DNA of 64,000 nt from Torymus aiolomorphi (Eukaryota > Arthropoda > Insecta > Hymenoptera > Torymidae): the NCBI GenBank assembly GCA_036365515.1, contig CM070874.1:245149430-245213429 (forward strand). Direction: 5' to 3'. Shown piece after piece: positions 44,565-58,456 of the stretch. Positions within the stretch are counted from its first letter, which is position 1. The number at the start of each line of letters is the position of its first letter. The notes below the pieces were generated by a model, which ran no database searches, was not told the DNA's origin, and worked only from the letters and a program-made list of their open reading frames with translations. Position numbers and translations under genes: made by a program.

Positions 44565-45249
44565 TTAACCCTTAGCGGCCATACGGGGTAACTAGTTACC
44601 TCAGGCTCAGAAAAAGTGAAATTGGAGGTCTAAAACATTTGAAATTGATACAAGTAATGACATCTGCCGGTAATAAATTTTTTTTTGTTTAAATATCATA
44701 AAAATAATATTTTTTCACTTTTCTGTACGTAAATATATATTTAGAAGCTAATAAAACACAAAAAAGCAAGTTTTATGATTTGTAATTTCTTTAATTTTTC
44801 CTTCCAGTATATTTGCAAAATAAATATACTTTTTGAATGATCGGCAGATACTGTTATTTATTTATGATAGTCGTATATGTTGTGCGTACAATCCTACAAT
44901 TTTAGCCTTAATATTGAAAAATGGCGGAGTAATGAATTTTTTTCTGAAAAAAGACCATTTTTCTTTTTTTTTTACATATATGACCAGTTTTTAGAACGCC
45001 ATCTATAAATTGACCGATAAAAATCATTAGAAATATTGAAGAACACTTCGACAAACATAAAACAATCGGTTACAAGTGTTAAAATACCCATATGTTGTAC
45101 AAGACAACTAGGTTTTTCAGCGCGGGGTAATGAGTTACCCCTAGTTACCCATAGTTGTACAAGACAACTAGGTTTTTCAGCGCGGGGTAATGAGTTACCC
45201 CATGTGGCCGCTAAGTGGCCTGGCTGAGGAGTTGGCCGCTAAGGGTTAA
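44565..45249. mobile_element. TTAA-flanked MITE of a second family (677 bp)
   Basis: TTAA at 44565-44568 and 45246-45249. Ends CCCTTAGCGGCC and GGCCGCTAAGGG. Near the right end GTTGTACAAGACAACTAGG plus GCGCGGGGTAATGAGTTACCC is present twice (about 45094 and 45151). The stop codon of the Penelope GIY-YIG frame overlaps the right TTAA. No ORF of note. Confidence 0.88.
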
Positions 45250-45731
45250 ACAACATTTTTCTCTTTTTTATAGCTGATTTTGGCCTCAGAAGCCACTACG
45301 TGTAAGACCGCCTTAATTAAAGATGTATATTCCTTAGCTAATTTACTAATTTCGAATTGTTTATTCATATAGTTCTTCTGTGTGTGTATAAAAATAGCTT
45401 CTGAAAAAAGTCTTTTTCCTCTATTGCATTCTGTATCAACTATTTTTATATTAGAAAAATCGATATTGTGATTATTGTCAACTGTATGAGTATATGAAGA
45501 TGAATTGTTATCCTGCATGATATATTTACGTGTGTGTTCTTTGATTCGGGCATCCAAACGTCTACATGTTTGACCAAAATTTGAAGCAACGCAATCTTTA
45601 CATCTGATTTTATAAACAACATTAACATTGTCACAGGTTTTGGTTTTATCTTTTCCTAATTTTACGATATTATTTAATTTAGTTTTGGTGCTATAAATTA
45701 CATTAGTATTATGATTTATAAAATTTTCCAT
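45246..45731 (-). pseudogene. PLE left copy: GIY-YIG endonuclease
   Basis: VVYKIRCKDC...ASNFGQTCRRLDARIKEH is the GIY-YIG core; the usual second Tyr is replaced by Asn-Phe (the right copy has SYVGQT). The conserved CNRGKRLFSEAIFIH follows. The frame upstream is separated from RT by a stop near 45850. Confidence 0.88.
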
Positions 45732-47926
45732 TTCTTTAACATATGGTAAAATAATGAAACTCTTTTTGTTGTTATTGATTTGTATATTATTATGTGTATT
45801 GAATAATTTTTTTAATCATTTTTTAATATATACATCTATTAATTTTGGTGGGTAATTATTTTGTAATAGTAATTCTTTGATGAAAGTTAATTTCTTTTTA
45901 TGAAAACAAGTGTGTGATAATTTTATGACTCTATCCACCAAACTGTAAATGATAGCTATTTTATTGCATTGAGGGTGTTGTGAGTAATAATTTAAATAAC
46001 GGCCGGAGAAAGTTTGTTTCTGATATCAATCTGTGACAATGTAAAGCTGTTCATTTACAATTATCTTAATATCTAAAAAACTAATACGATTGTTGTGCGG
46101 TAATTCAACTGTAAATTGTAAATTTGTATCATATGAATTAAAAATGTTGACAGTGGCATCAATCATATTTTCAGGAATACAAAGTAAAATGTCATCAACA
46201 TAGCGGAAATAAAACAAGGGTTTAAAGTTAAGTTTATTAATCGAATGAACCTCTAAATCTTCCATGATAATGTCTGCTAAAATAGGACTAATTGGATTAC
46301 CCATAGCTGAGCCAAATATTTGTTGATAGAATTTTCCATTAAATTGGAAAAATTATTATTTAAAATAAACTTTATAACGTTTAAGAAACGTTCTGTACAA
46401 CTCATGTTAATTTTATTATATAACAGTGACCATCTCTTTTCAATTGCTTTGAGAATTAAATATTTAGGGATATTGGTAAAGAGACTCACACATCCCAACT
46501 GATTATTTCATGATAAGGTGGGATTTTGAGATTGTCAATTTTTTCTTTTAATTTTAAGCTATTGTCTAAATGCGAAATTGGTGGTTTTAGACTTTTTGTT
46601 AAAAATTGTGTAAAAAATTTTGAAATATTGCAAACTGGCGAATTTATAGCAGAAATTATAGGTCTAATCGGAAAGCCATTTTTATGGATTTTTATTAAGC
46701 CATATGCTTTAGAAACATTATATTTTTGTAGTATTGGTTCAAATATTTTGCCAAAGCCAGAGAAATCACTTTTATTTAACGATTTTACTAATTCATTTGT
46801 TCTTTTTTCCAAACCGAATAAGGGATTTTTTGTTATTTCATTATAATATTTCTTATCTTGAAATAAGTTTTCAGTTTTAGATATATAGTCTAATTTTTTT
46901 ATAATCACAGTCGTATTACCTTTGTCGGCTCTGGTTATTAATAGTTGAGGATTGTGTTTTATAAATTCTTTTGTTTTCTTTAAATCTATTTTAATTTTTT
47001 TATCAAAATGAGTGTCTAGAGATAATTCTTTGTTATAAATTTTTTTTATATGAGTCAAAAATGTATTTCTTAGTTTATTTGTTTTCTCATATTCTATATT
47101 GTTGTTCAAAAATGATTCAAAATTCTTTAGATAATGTAACGTCAAAGAGTTATCAAAATGATTATTAAAATTGAATTTTTCATCGAGTTTCAATACATCT
47201 ATAACATAAGGGGGAAGTTCAACATTCGCGACGTTAACACACCACTTGTCATACGTATTATTACACGGGTCAATCACCTGTGTGTTGTCATGCGGAGTAT
47301 TCATCTTTTCAGAGTTTTGATCGTTCGTACTATTATACTGTTCCTTATATCTATCTCTATCTAATGTCTTCTTGTATTTTTTGAAGAAAATACAATTAAA
47401 CTTTTGGAATAATTTTGCTTTTAATGGCACTGTAAAAAATTGTAGTTTCGTCTTATAATAATCTATGAAAAGATAAACTAAATCTTTTTCCGAAATTTTC
47501 ACTAATAGTTTGGTTTTTTCCTGAATCTGTTTATTTAATTGTGATAACCGGATGTGCAAATCACCAATCTCAATATTCAGCAACTGACTCTTGATCCTAT
47601 CAATTAATTTGTTTTGTTTATTTTTGCTATTATTTGAGAACATATGATTTTTCTTAACATTTTGTGTAAAAATTTGCAGTTTACTAGCAATTTAACTCGT
47701 TCTCGATAGTAACATTCCTTGTAAAACATTTTACTTAGTAGTTGAAAATGTCGTTTAGTATCAAAGTTAAAGATTTGGAAAATTAGGTGTAAAATTATCT
47801 TAACATTAACGTCCTTACGTATTCTTAGATAGTGTTGCAGGACTTCTTTTTTCGAAATATTCAACATACGTGTTGCGTCCATGGTGCGAGTTGTTGTTGT
47901 ATCCAAGTGAGTTAAATTGCTAGTAA
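45250..47926 (-). mobile_element. Penelope-like element, left (minus) copy
   Basis: Coding order read leftward: N-terminal region (47604-47880), long RT N-part (46486-47643), RT core (46026-46498) and GIY-YIG endonuclease (45246-45731), in several frames. A ~30-nt segment present in the right copy is missing near 47660. It abuts the CACTA tip at 47927. Confidence 0.92.
46026..47643 (-). pseudogene. PLE left copy: reverse transcriptase
   Basis: 46486-47643 (385 aa) holds the N-part, with LITRADKGNTTVII, YGLIKIHKNGFPIRPIISA and the PLE-type motif ...SWDV. A frame change at about 46490 is followed by VSLFTNIPKYL, and another by AMGNPISPILADIIMEDLE and FRYVDDILL (catalytic). The motif order and DVVSLFTN-like block are specific to Penelope-like RTs. 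Confidence 0.92.
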
Positions 47927-50763
47927 CCCGTGTAAAAAAATTTGTCTGGGTGTGGTCTGGCAATAATAGTCTCGCGCAAGTCTAGCTCCAGATGTCTAGC
48001 ACTAGTCTGGCAACGGCCACTTTCCCAGACAAATAATTTTTCGTTTGAAAAGTCCGGAAAAAATGCCAGACTTTTTCCCAGACAAATTAAATTTTTCCTC
48101 AGAAGTCTGGGAAAAATGCCAGACTTTTTTGTGAAAAGTGTTTTCTTAAATTTATTCGCATTCTACAGTATTTACAGGTGTTATTATGTATGATTTTTGC
48201 TCAACATTTATTTCAAATAATACTTGTTTTATATGTTGCACTGGAACGGCTTCCTGATAATTAGTATTTCTGTTACAAAGGTTAATAAATGAAATATTAT
48301 CAATCGCGTTACAATTAATAGATTCCACAACATCGTACTTTGTAATAATAGCAAAACATTTACATACATTTTCATCACATACATTACAATTTTTATTACA
48401 TTCGCAATTACAAATTTTTACGAAAATATTTATCGCCCCTATATGCACTTGATCATTAGAAATATACTTTACCACACAGGATTTAGTTTTCTTCTTGCGA
48501 TTATAATGTATACAGTCTATTAGTAAATTATTTATTAGAAGTCTGTAAAAGAAATGTATTTTTCTTTCATCAATTACTCTATTCCTAAAGCAGTACATAA
48601 TAATAAATTGTGACATGTTAGTAGTTTTTGTAGTTTTACCAACAATTGAGATTTTGCTGCAAATAGTTGTCGTTTTCAAACGTGACTTGAATTCTAATTT
48701 ATCAAAAAGAGAACTCATAGTACTATCTGCTGATATGTACTTTGATTTAATAAGTGAATAATTGAAAAATAATGAAATGGAAGTGCATATTTGTAGCTCG
48801 GCATAACGTGTTCCGTGTACAAGGGATTTTAAAATTCCATTAAGATTTTCAAGAGGAAAACATGATGTCACAAATAATGGACCAAATCTCTTTACTATTA
48901 CAGGTAAATGTAAAAGTAAGTGCAAATTACAAGTCATATTTTTTTTTACCATACAAGATTTGATATTGACTAACGTATTCGTGCAAAACCCTTGAAGCTT
49001 TCATTATCATTTCATGAAATATACTACTTTGATTTAAAAAGTACAATCCAAAAACCAATAATTTATGATGGTTTATATATTTTCGTTCCATGATGTCAGA
49101 TAAAAGAGGTATACTATAAATAAATAGAAACAATTTAAGCTCAGATGCTTTCCAGTATGCTATATCTGTTACAGAACGAGGTAGCCGTACAACAAAGCGA
49201 GAAGGAGAAATCGTTAAAATACGTTTGTTAATAACCGTGATAAATTTAGTTAAGGAACAAGCATGGGCATGATTTTCAGAGTCAAATCATAACCAACCGA
49301 GTTTTTTTGTTATGCCTACATGTACACAGTGCATGACATCTACTGCAGTTATTTCAATATAATTATAAACAATTTTAGATGAAAAACTTGGACCTTTAAC
49401 ACCAAAAACGTCATTATTTATTTCCAAAGCTTCATTTGCAAATTGGAGAGTTTCATTCGTAGTACGCATATCGATTTGATCGGTGTATGGGTATACGTGC
49501 GTATGATCTACTTGTTCACCTTTCTGTTTGCAATTTTGACATCCATAATTTCCATTGTATTGCTTCATATTAAGAAAGTGCGCTTTCGCGCTCAAATCAC
49601 ATGTAACACACATAATAATACCCTTTACAAGTATAGATCCGATTCGATTTGGAAATTCAAAACGTATACCCTTGTAAAGTTTTTTTAAACTATCTCGAAA
49701 AACACTGAGGAAAACATTTATGACAGGTTTTTTGGGACCAAACCATAAGCCTGCTAAAATAATATTCTCTCTTTTGTATCGGTGAGAATAAGGTAATTTA
49801 TTTATAATAAAATACAAAGGCCAGATACTAAATTTTGATGATTTGAATAACGGTACCCCATCTGTGTTCCACATTAACGATATATTATCTGGATTACATA
49901 AAATATCATTTTGAATTAGTTCATGATATACCGAACCGTCATATATATCTTCAATATTATCATTGTTTTCTTTTACTCACGTAAATCGATAATTTAATAG
50001 ATTTCTGAATCCGGATCGCATTTACATTTTTTGTAATTGAACAATAACTGGAATTTCAATAAAATAACTTGTATCTGTATCCTTTTCACATTTTTTACAG
50101 TTATCATCCATCTTATCCTTTTTAGTAAAGCATATCGAACAGTAATAATGACGTATTAAAAACGATTTCATGTTTTTGAAAATTTTTTTAAATTTGTAGA
50201 GAGTTGTGACGCAATAATTAGGCTTAATACACATTTTGGAAATTAAATTAAGGATATACGCGAACATTACTTCTGTTGCTTTAAAACGAACCAAAATTAA
50301 CAGTACCGATATAACGTGTTCGGCAACGTTGATAGGTGCACCGGGATACAATGGTTTATTCGCATTCTTAGCTAGTGAAACATTCGTCGTCCTCGTCTGC
50401 ATCTTCGTCTACCACTTCAGAGCTATCACTCAAAATATCGCTATCGTAGCTCTCATCACTGGCCAGATTAGAATCATCACATTCGCTGTTGTCATCGATA
50501 TCACAGGTATTATTCTCATCAATTCTTGATAGATCTAAAAAGTTATAATTTTAATATCCAGCCTATAAATGTGTAAAATAACCTCAACATTTATATTCTT
50601 TATCTGCACTGTATTTATTTACTTTTACTTATACTATCATATTATGACGGAAAATTATTCTTCCGTCATTTTCCTCTCTCCCCGACTCATTATTACTTGT
50701 ACTAATTTAATTCGGCTTTTACAGATGCAGATGGCACGGAAGAATCCCTCGGCCAACAAAGTA

Positions 50764-51470
<707 letters not shown>

Positions 51471-52008
51471 AGAATTTTGATTATTTGAATCATTATTATC
51501 ATCAGTCTGTTTATTTCTTATGTAGATATTGCATTCATCCCGGTCGATTGAATAATTTGATGAATTTTCCGGCTCATAATCGAAGTCTTCACTATCTGAT
51601 TCACTAGAGTTTTCAGAATCACTATCGGGCAATGGTATGCGCCATTTTTTACGGATTTTATACTGTTGTGATTTGCTAAATTCAAAAAATTCTGTCGGTC
51701 TTTTCGGAATTTTTATATAAATTCTCTGCTTTGAAAAATACGAACGATATTTTGTTTTAATGTTTGTAAATAAACATACGAACGTATTTTCATATTGAAT
51801 GAAGTTGGTTTGTTTGCTACTGAAAAAGCTATATATATGTATGTATATAAACTTTTTTGTAATTCGAATTAAACAATTGATAGAAGTTTTTGACGTACAG
51901 CTTAACCCCCCAAGGTTACCATTACTTCTCGTATGCTTTTGGATAGAAGAAGAAGAGGAAGAAGAAGAAAAAGATTATAAACAGAGCTACCGAAAAAAAT
52001 AGAAAAGC

Positions 52009-54243
52009 ATGTATTATTTAGTTTTGTGGACGCAGTCGGAACCGCCTAAAACAAGCGGTTTAACTTCTAAAGAAGTAAAAACGACGAAGCGAAAAACATC
52101 AGCTAAGTGGGGTGATAAATGGTTTGAAGCTAGAATTTTGAAAAATAGTAGTAAGTAAACAATTTTTAAAGTAACACTATATCTAATATTTCGAAACTAA
52201 AATATGAAGTAAAGCATTAATATAAACCTAATTATTAGTTTTTCAATAAATTAAAAAATGTATGTTTAATAGTTTTGATACATTACTTAATAACTTATTT
52301 AATTTATTTAAATTAAATAAGATTTCAATTTACTTACCTTATTTAACTTTACGTTTATAAATAATATCGTTTCTGTTTATATATTAAAGGTGACAAAGAA
52401 TTCCTAAGTGAATTAGAAGTAGATGTAGAAGGAAATATAATGACTCCAGCACGGAGAGAGTCATTTCCCGACTTAATATATACAGAGAAAAGGCAATAAA
52501 TCATAAGGAAAACAGCAGAAAATTCTATCAAATCTCAAGTTTCAAAATCAACTGAGAAAGACATTCTTGAATATAAATCAGTTTTCAGCCACGATTCTGT
52601 AGATGAAGAGGATGAAAATCAGAGGTAATATAACTCTTTTGATGAATTTTCATAATCGATAATATTTTTAACCTATTTACAAGATATTTTAAAATATATT
52701 TAACAAGAAAAAATGTATAGATTCAACTTTTTAAATAAATGTTTAAATAAATGTTTAAATAAATGTTCAAATAAATCTTGCAATTATAATTTTATTTTTC
52801 AGACATGCCGAAAATGCAGCAGAGGAAGACGAGCGAGCTAATTTCAGATGTCAGGACCAAAATGAAGAAATGGGAGATAAAATGGAAGGCGCTGCAGAGG
52901 GAGAAGAACAAACTGATTTTGAAAATGAGGGCCAAAATGAAGAAATGGAAGAGGCAATCGAAGACACAAGCGAGGAAAAAGAACAAGCCAATTTCGAAAT
53001 CAGCATGAAAACTCAGGAATAGAACAAAATATGGGAAACAAAATTCCAAAGAATTCAATGCCTAATACATCTCAAAATTCGGGCAGAAAAAGTTTAGAAG
53101 GTTAGTATTTAAGTAATATTTCATTTCACACCAGTACAACAAGAGTACATTACGCAACAAGTACGCCAAGTAGGTGATCCCTACACGAGTCGTGTTTGTC
53201 GCCCGTGCATAGCACGCGAGACAAAAAAGATGAGTGTGGGAAGCAGACGAATAAAAGTCCCCACAGCTTTAGGCCGTACTTATAATCAAGCTCGCTGTCT
53301 GTGTCCCCTCCACTGCGAGAGAGCGTGCCGACACTGGCCCGCGCGGTGACTGTCAGCTTGCCGCGCCGAGCTTGCGATCACCCCGTTTTTCGGTCTCACA
53401 CACGCGTTCTCTCGCAGTGGAGGGGACACAGACAGCGAGCTTGACTATATAAGCACGGCCTAGAGCTGTGGGGACTTTTCTCCGTGCACCTACGCGCACT
53501 CCATACTTTGCACGCGTAAACTCGGACTTTACACCCGTCGTTTTGAAAAATATTGTTCGGTACACATATGAGAGATGACACTAGACTCGTGTTTTTGGCT
53601 TCACCTTGGCTTCGCTTGGGCGATAAACTCACACTCTTACAAGAATAATAACAAAATATATTATCAAAGTATTTTAATGTCAACATTTGAATTAAAGGTA
53701 ATAAATATGAAAAAACAATTTGTTACAGGTATCAAATAAGCAATTTGGTTTCCATACAAGCACAAGAAGGAAAGGTGCCTATATTTATTAAGGATGAATA
53801 TTTACTTTCCAATAACTATTTTTTGAAAATTGTTTAATGTCACTCATGTGTCACAGATTCAACTTGTAAAAAATTACGATATATATGTGTCCGATGCGGA
53901 GCTGACTTACTTAAAAAAGAGTTGGCACCGCAAACCCCAAGAATTAATAAGAAGATTGATGAAATTACTAATTGGCTCTGAAAAGCTAAAAAATATGACA
54001 CCAATAGGTAGAGGAGGAACGGAGGCTATTCCAGAAATTGTTTTTCGAGCTGTATTCGAGTTGTAATTTTAATATTATTTGCTTATCATTTATTCTAAAT
54101 CCAATATAGTAAATTTTAATTTTTTTGCAGTTTACGTCAATAAAAAAGCATCAACACCAATCCCTGAAAGCCAGTACCGAAGAATATTGACTAATATGTG
54201 CAATACGTTAAGAAATCCGAAGCCGTACACGACAAAAAAATAA
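52009..54243 (+). pseudogene. CACTA second gene with BEN domain
   Basis: Exon 1 (52009-52150) gives MYYLVLWTQSEPPKTSGL then KWGDKWFEARILK and ends at GTAAGT. Exon 2 (52390-52624) continues with an in-frame stop at 52497-52499. Exon 3 (from 52803) is very acidic with an internal QNEEM repeat and a TAG stop. Exon 4 (53857-54062) and the last segment (54131-54243) form a BEN domain: YLKKSWHRKPQELIRRLMKLLIG...IPEIVFRAVF and PIPESQYRRILTNMCNTLR. The phase of the last junction is off by one. BEN proteins bind DNA; in such elements they likely bind the subterminal repeats (inference). Confidence 0.78.
53110..53690. repeat. GC-rich foldback inside the BEN gene intron
   Basis: CCCCACAGCTTTAGGCCGTACTTATA and the following CTCGCTGTCTGTGTCCCCTCC (53256-53326) mirror 53403-53477. 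The 76-bp loop is GC-rich. It looks like a nested palindromic insertion. Confidence 0.75.
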
Positions 54244-54583
54244 GATTGTTACATTGACAAAACTGAATTTATTGTGTTTTTGTTGGTATCTTTTGTGCAG
54301 TTAATCAATAATAAAAACAAGTATTTTGATTTATAAGTCTGGCATTTTCCCAAGACTTCTGAGGAAAAATTTAATTTGTCTGAGAAAAAGTCTGGCATTT
54401 TTTCCAGACTTCTGAGGAAAGTTTAATTTGTCTGGGAAAAAGTCTGGCATTTTTCCCAGACTTTTCAAACGAAAAATTATTTGTCTGGGAAAGTGGCCAT
54501 TGTCAGACTAGTGCTAGACATCTGGAGCTAGACTTGCGTGAGACTATTGCCAGATCACACCCAGACAAATTTTTTTACACGGG

Positions 54584-57535
54584 AAACTGCAAATTTTTTG
54601 ACTTGTATCCAAAACATTTAGCCTGTATTACACAAAATGTTAAGAAAAATCATATGTTCTCAAATAATAGCAAAAATAAACAAAACAAATTAATTGATAT
54701 CATCAAGAGTCAGTTACTGAATATTGAGATTGGTGATTTGCACACCCGGTTATCACAATTAAATAAACAGATTGAGGAAAAAACCAAACTACTCGTGAAA
54801 ATTTCCGATTTATCTTTTCATAGATTATTATAAGACGAAACTACAATTTATTACAGTGCCATTAAAAGCAAAATTATTCAAAAAATTTAATTGTATTTGC
54901 TTCAAAAAATACAAGGAGACATTAGATAGAGATAGATGTAAGGAACAGTTTAATAGTACGAACGATCAAAACTCTGAAAAGGTCAATACTCCGCATGACA
55001 ACACACAGGTGATTGAACCGTGTAATAATACGTATGACAAGTGGTGTGTTGACGTCGCGAATGTTGAACTTCCCCCTTATGTTATAGTAGTATTGAAACT
55101 CGGTGAAAAATTCAATTTTAATAATCATTTGGATAACTCTTTGACGTTACATTATCTAAATAATTTTGAAACATTTTTGAACAACAATATAGAATATGAG
55201 AAAACAAATAAACTAAGAAATAAATTTATGACTCATATAAAAAAAATTTATAACAAAGAATTATCTCTAGACACTCATTTTGATAAACAATTTAAAATAG
55301 ATTTAAAGAAAACAAAAGAATTTATAAAACACAATCCTCAACTTTTAATAACCAGAGCCGACAAAGGTAATACGACTGTGATTATAAAAAAATTAGAGTA
55401 TATATCTAATACTGAAAACTTATTTCAAGATAAGAAATATTATAATGAAATAACAAAAAATCCCTTATTCGGTTTGGAAAAAAGAACCAATGAATTAGTA
55501 AAATCTTAAATAAAAGTGGTTTCTCTGGCTTTGGCAAAATATTTGAACCAGTACTACAAAAATATAATGTTTCTAAAGCATATGGTTTAATAAAAATCCA
55601 TCAAAATGGCTTTCCGATTGGACCTATAATTTCTGCTATAAATTCGCCAGTTTGCAATATTTCAAAATTTTTTACACAATTTTTAACAAAAAGTCTAAAA
55701 CCACCAATTTCGCATTTAGACAATAGCTTAAAATTAAAAGAAAAAATTGACAATCTCAAAATTCCACCTTATCATGAAATAATCAGTTGGGATGTTGTGA
55801 GTCTCTTTACCAATATCCCTAAATATTTAATTCTCAAAGCAATTGAAAAGAGATGGTCACTGTTATATAATAAAATTAACATGAGTTGTACAGAATTCTT
55901 AAACGTTATGAAGTTTATTTTAAATAATAATTTTTTCCAATTTAATGGAAAATTCTATCAACAAATTTTTGGCTCAGCTATGGGTAATCCAATTAGTCCT
56001 ATTTTAGCAGACATTATCATGGAAGATTTAGAGCTTCATTCGATTAATAAACTTAACTTTAAACCCTTGTTTCATTTCCGCTATTTTGATGACATTTTAC
56101 TTTGTATTCCTGAAAATATGATTGATGCCACTGTCAACATTTTGAATTCATATGATAAAAATTGACAGTTTACAGTTGAATTACCGCACAATAATCGTAT
56201 TAGTTTTTTAGATATTAAGATAATTGTAAATGAACAACGTTACATTGTCACAGATTGGTATCAGAAACAAACTTTCTCCGGCCGTTACTTAAATTATTAC
56301 TCACAACACCCTCAATGCAATAAAATAGCTATCATTTACAGTTTGGTGGATAGAGTCATAAGATTATCACACACTTGTTTTCATAAAAAGAATTTAACTT
56401 TCATCAAAGAATTACTATTACAAAATAATTACCCACCAAAATTAATAGATGTATATATTAAAAAACGATTAAAAAAATTATTCAATTCACATAATAATAT
56501 ACAAATCAATAACAACAAAAAGAGTTTCATTACTTTACCATATGTTAAAGAAATGGAAAATTTTATTAATCATTTTTTTTAAAAACATAATACTAATGTA
56601 ATTTATAGCACCAAAAATAAATTAAATAATATCGTAAAATTAGGAAAAGATAAAACGAAAACCTGTGACAATGTTAATGTTGTTTATAAAATCAAATGTA
56701 AAGATTGCGATGCTTCATATGTTGGTCAAACATGTAGACGTTTGGATGTCCGAATAAAAGAACACACACGTAAATATATCATGCAGGATAACAATTCATC
56801 TTTATATACTCATACAATTGACAATAACCACAATATCGATTTTTCCAATATAAAAATACTTGACACAGAATGTAATAGAGGAAAAAGACTTTTTTCAGAA
56901 GCTATTTTTCTACACACACAGAAGAACTATATGAATAAACAATTTGAAATTAGCAAATTAGTTAAGGAATATACATCTTTAATTAACAACTGTGAATTTA
57001 TGCGGTTACAATAGTATATTTCTGATCCGTAACTAAGCATTTTGAATTCAACGTTTACATGTAGTCGTCTCTTTACATATATCACACACGCGTAATAGAG
57101 TACGTGTGTGCGATCGCACGCACACGTACATAGCGTGCGCGGGCGCACCACCCGTATCGGCGCGTATAAAGGATACACGCCGCGTGTATAAAACTTATTA
57201 AGCCCGCGGGGCAATAAATTTACAGTCTTCTTTTAGCTTCGAGTCTGCCTATTATTTGGCGCGCATTCCCTTTCCTTTTCCGCGTCGGTTTATTTATAAA
57301 GACTTGCAAAGTAACATTCCAACCAGTGACTCGTGGAATACCATTCCGCTAAAGTAACTTGTGACTATTACGTTTCTATGTAACTAATTTTTAGATAATT
57401 GTTGTAAAATCATCAAATGGAAAAAAAACGTGTTGTATTTTAAACTTGTGTTCAATATTTTGTAGCCCTGAGGAGGAGAGGTTCAATAAACTCTCGAAAT
57501 GTCGGAAATAACTGTTTTTTATTTCACTTACCACT
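54584..57535 (+). mobile_element. Penelope-like element, right (plus) copy
   Basis: Mirror of the left copy: RT N-part (54656-55509), RT core (55797-56165, with YFDD instead of YVDD), linker (56343-56582) and GIY-YIG (about 56680-57014, intact SYVGQTCRRL motif), then a 3' part ending with the CCTGAGGAGGAGAGG/CTCGAAATGTCGG signature near 57470-57520. The 5' ~250 bp present in the left copy are missing; the CACTA tip joins directly at GGG|AAACTGC. Confidence 0.92.
55797..57014 (+). pseudogene. PLE right copy: RT core and GIY-YIG endonuclease
   Basis: VSLFTNIPKYL, SAMGNPISPILADIIMEDLE and FRYFDDIL (V-to-F change next to the catalytic pair), then stops at 56163 and 56580. A further frame gives KIKCKDCDASYVGQTCRRLDVRIKEH and RGKRLFSEAIFLH. 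Not functional as it stands. Confidence 0.9.
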
Positions 57536-57561
57536 TGGTAGTATGGCCATTAATATCCACT

Positions 57562-57567
<6 letters not shown>

Positions 57568-57605
<38 letters not shown>
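57568..57605. repeat. (TA)n microsatellite
   Basis: 38 bp of TA directly after the Penelope 3' end. Confidence 0.95.
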
Positions 57606-58456
<851 letters not shown>

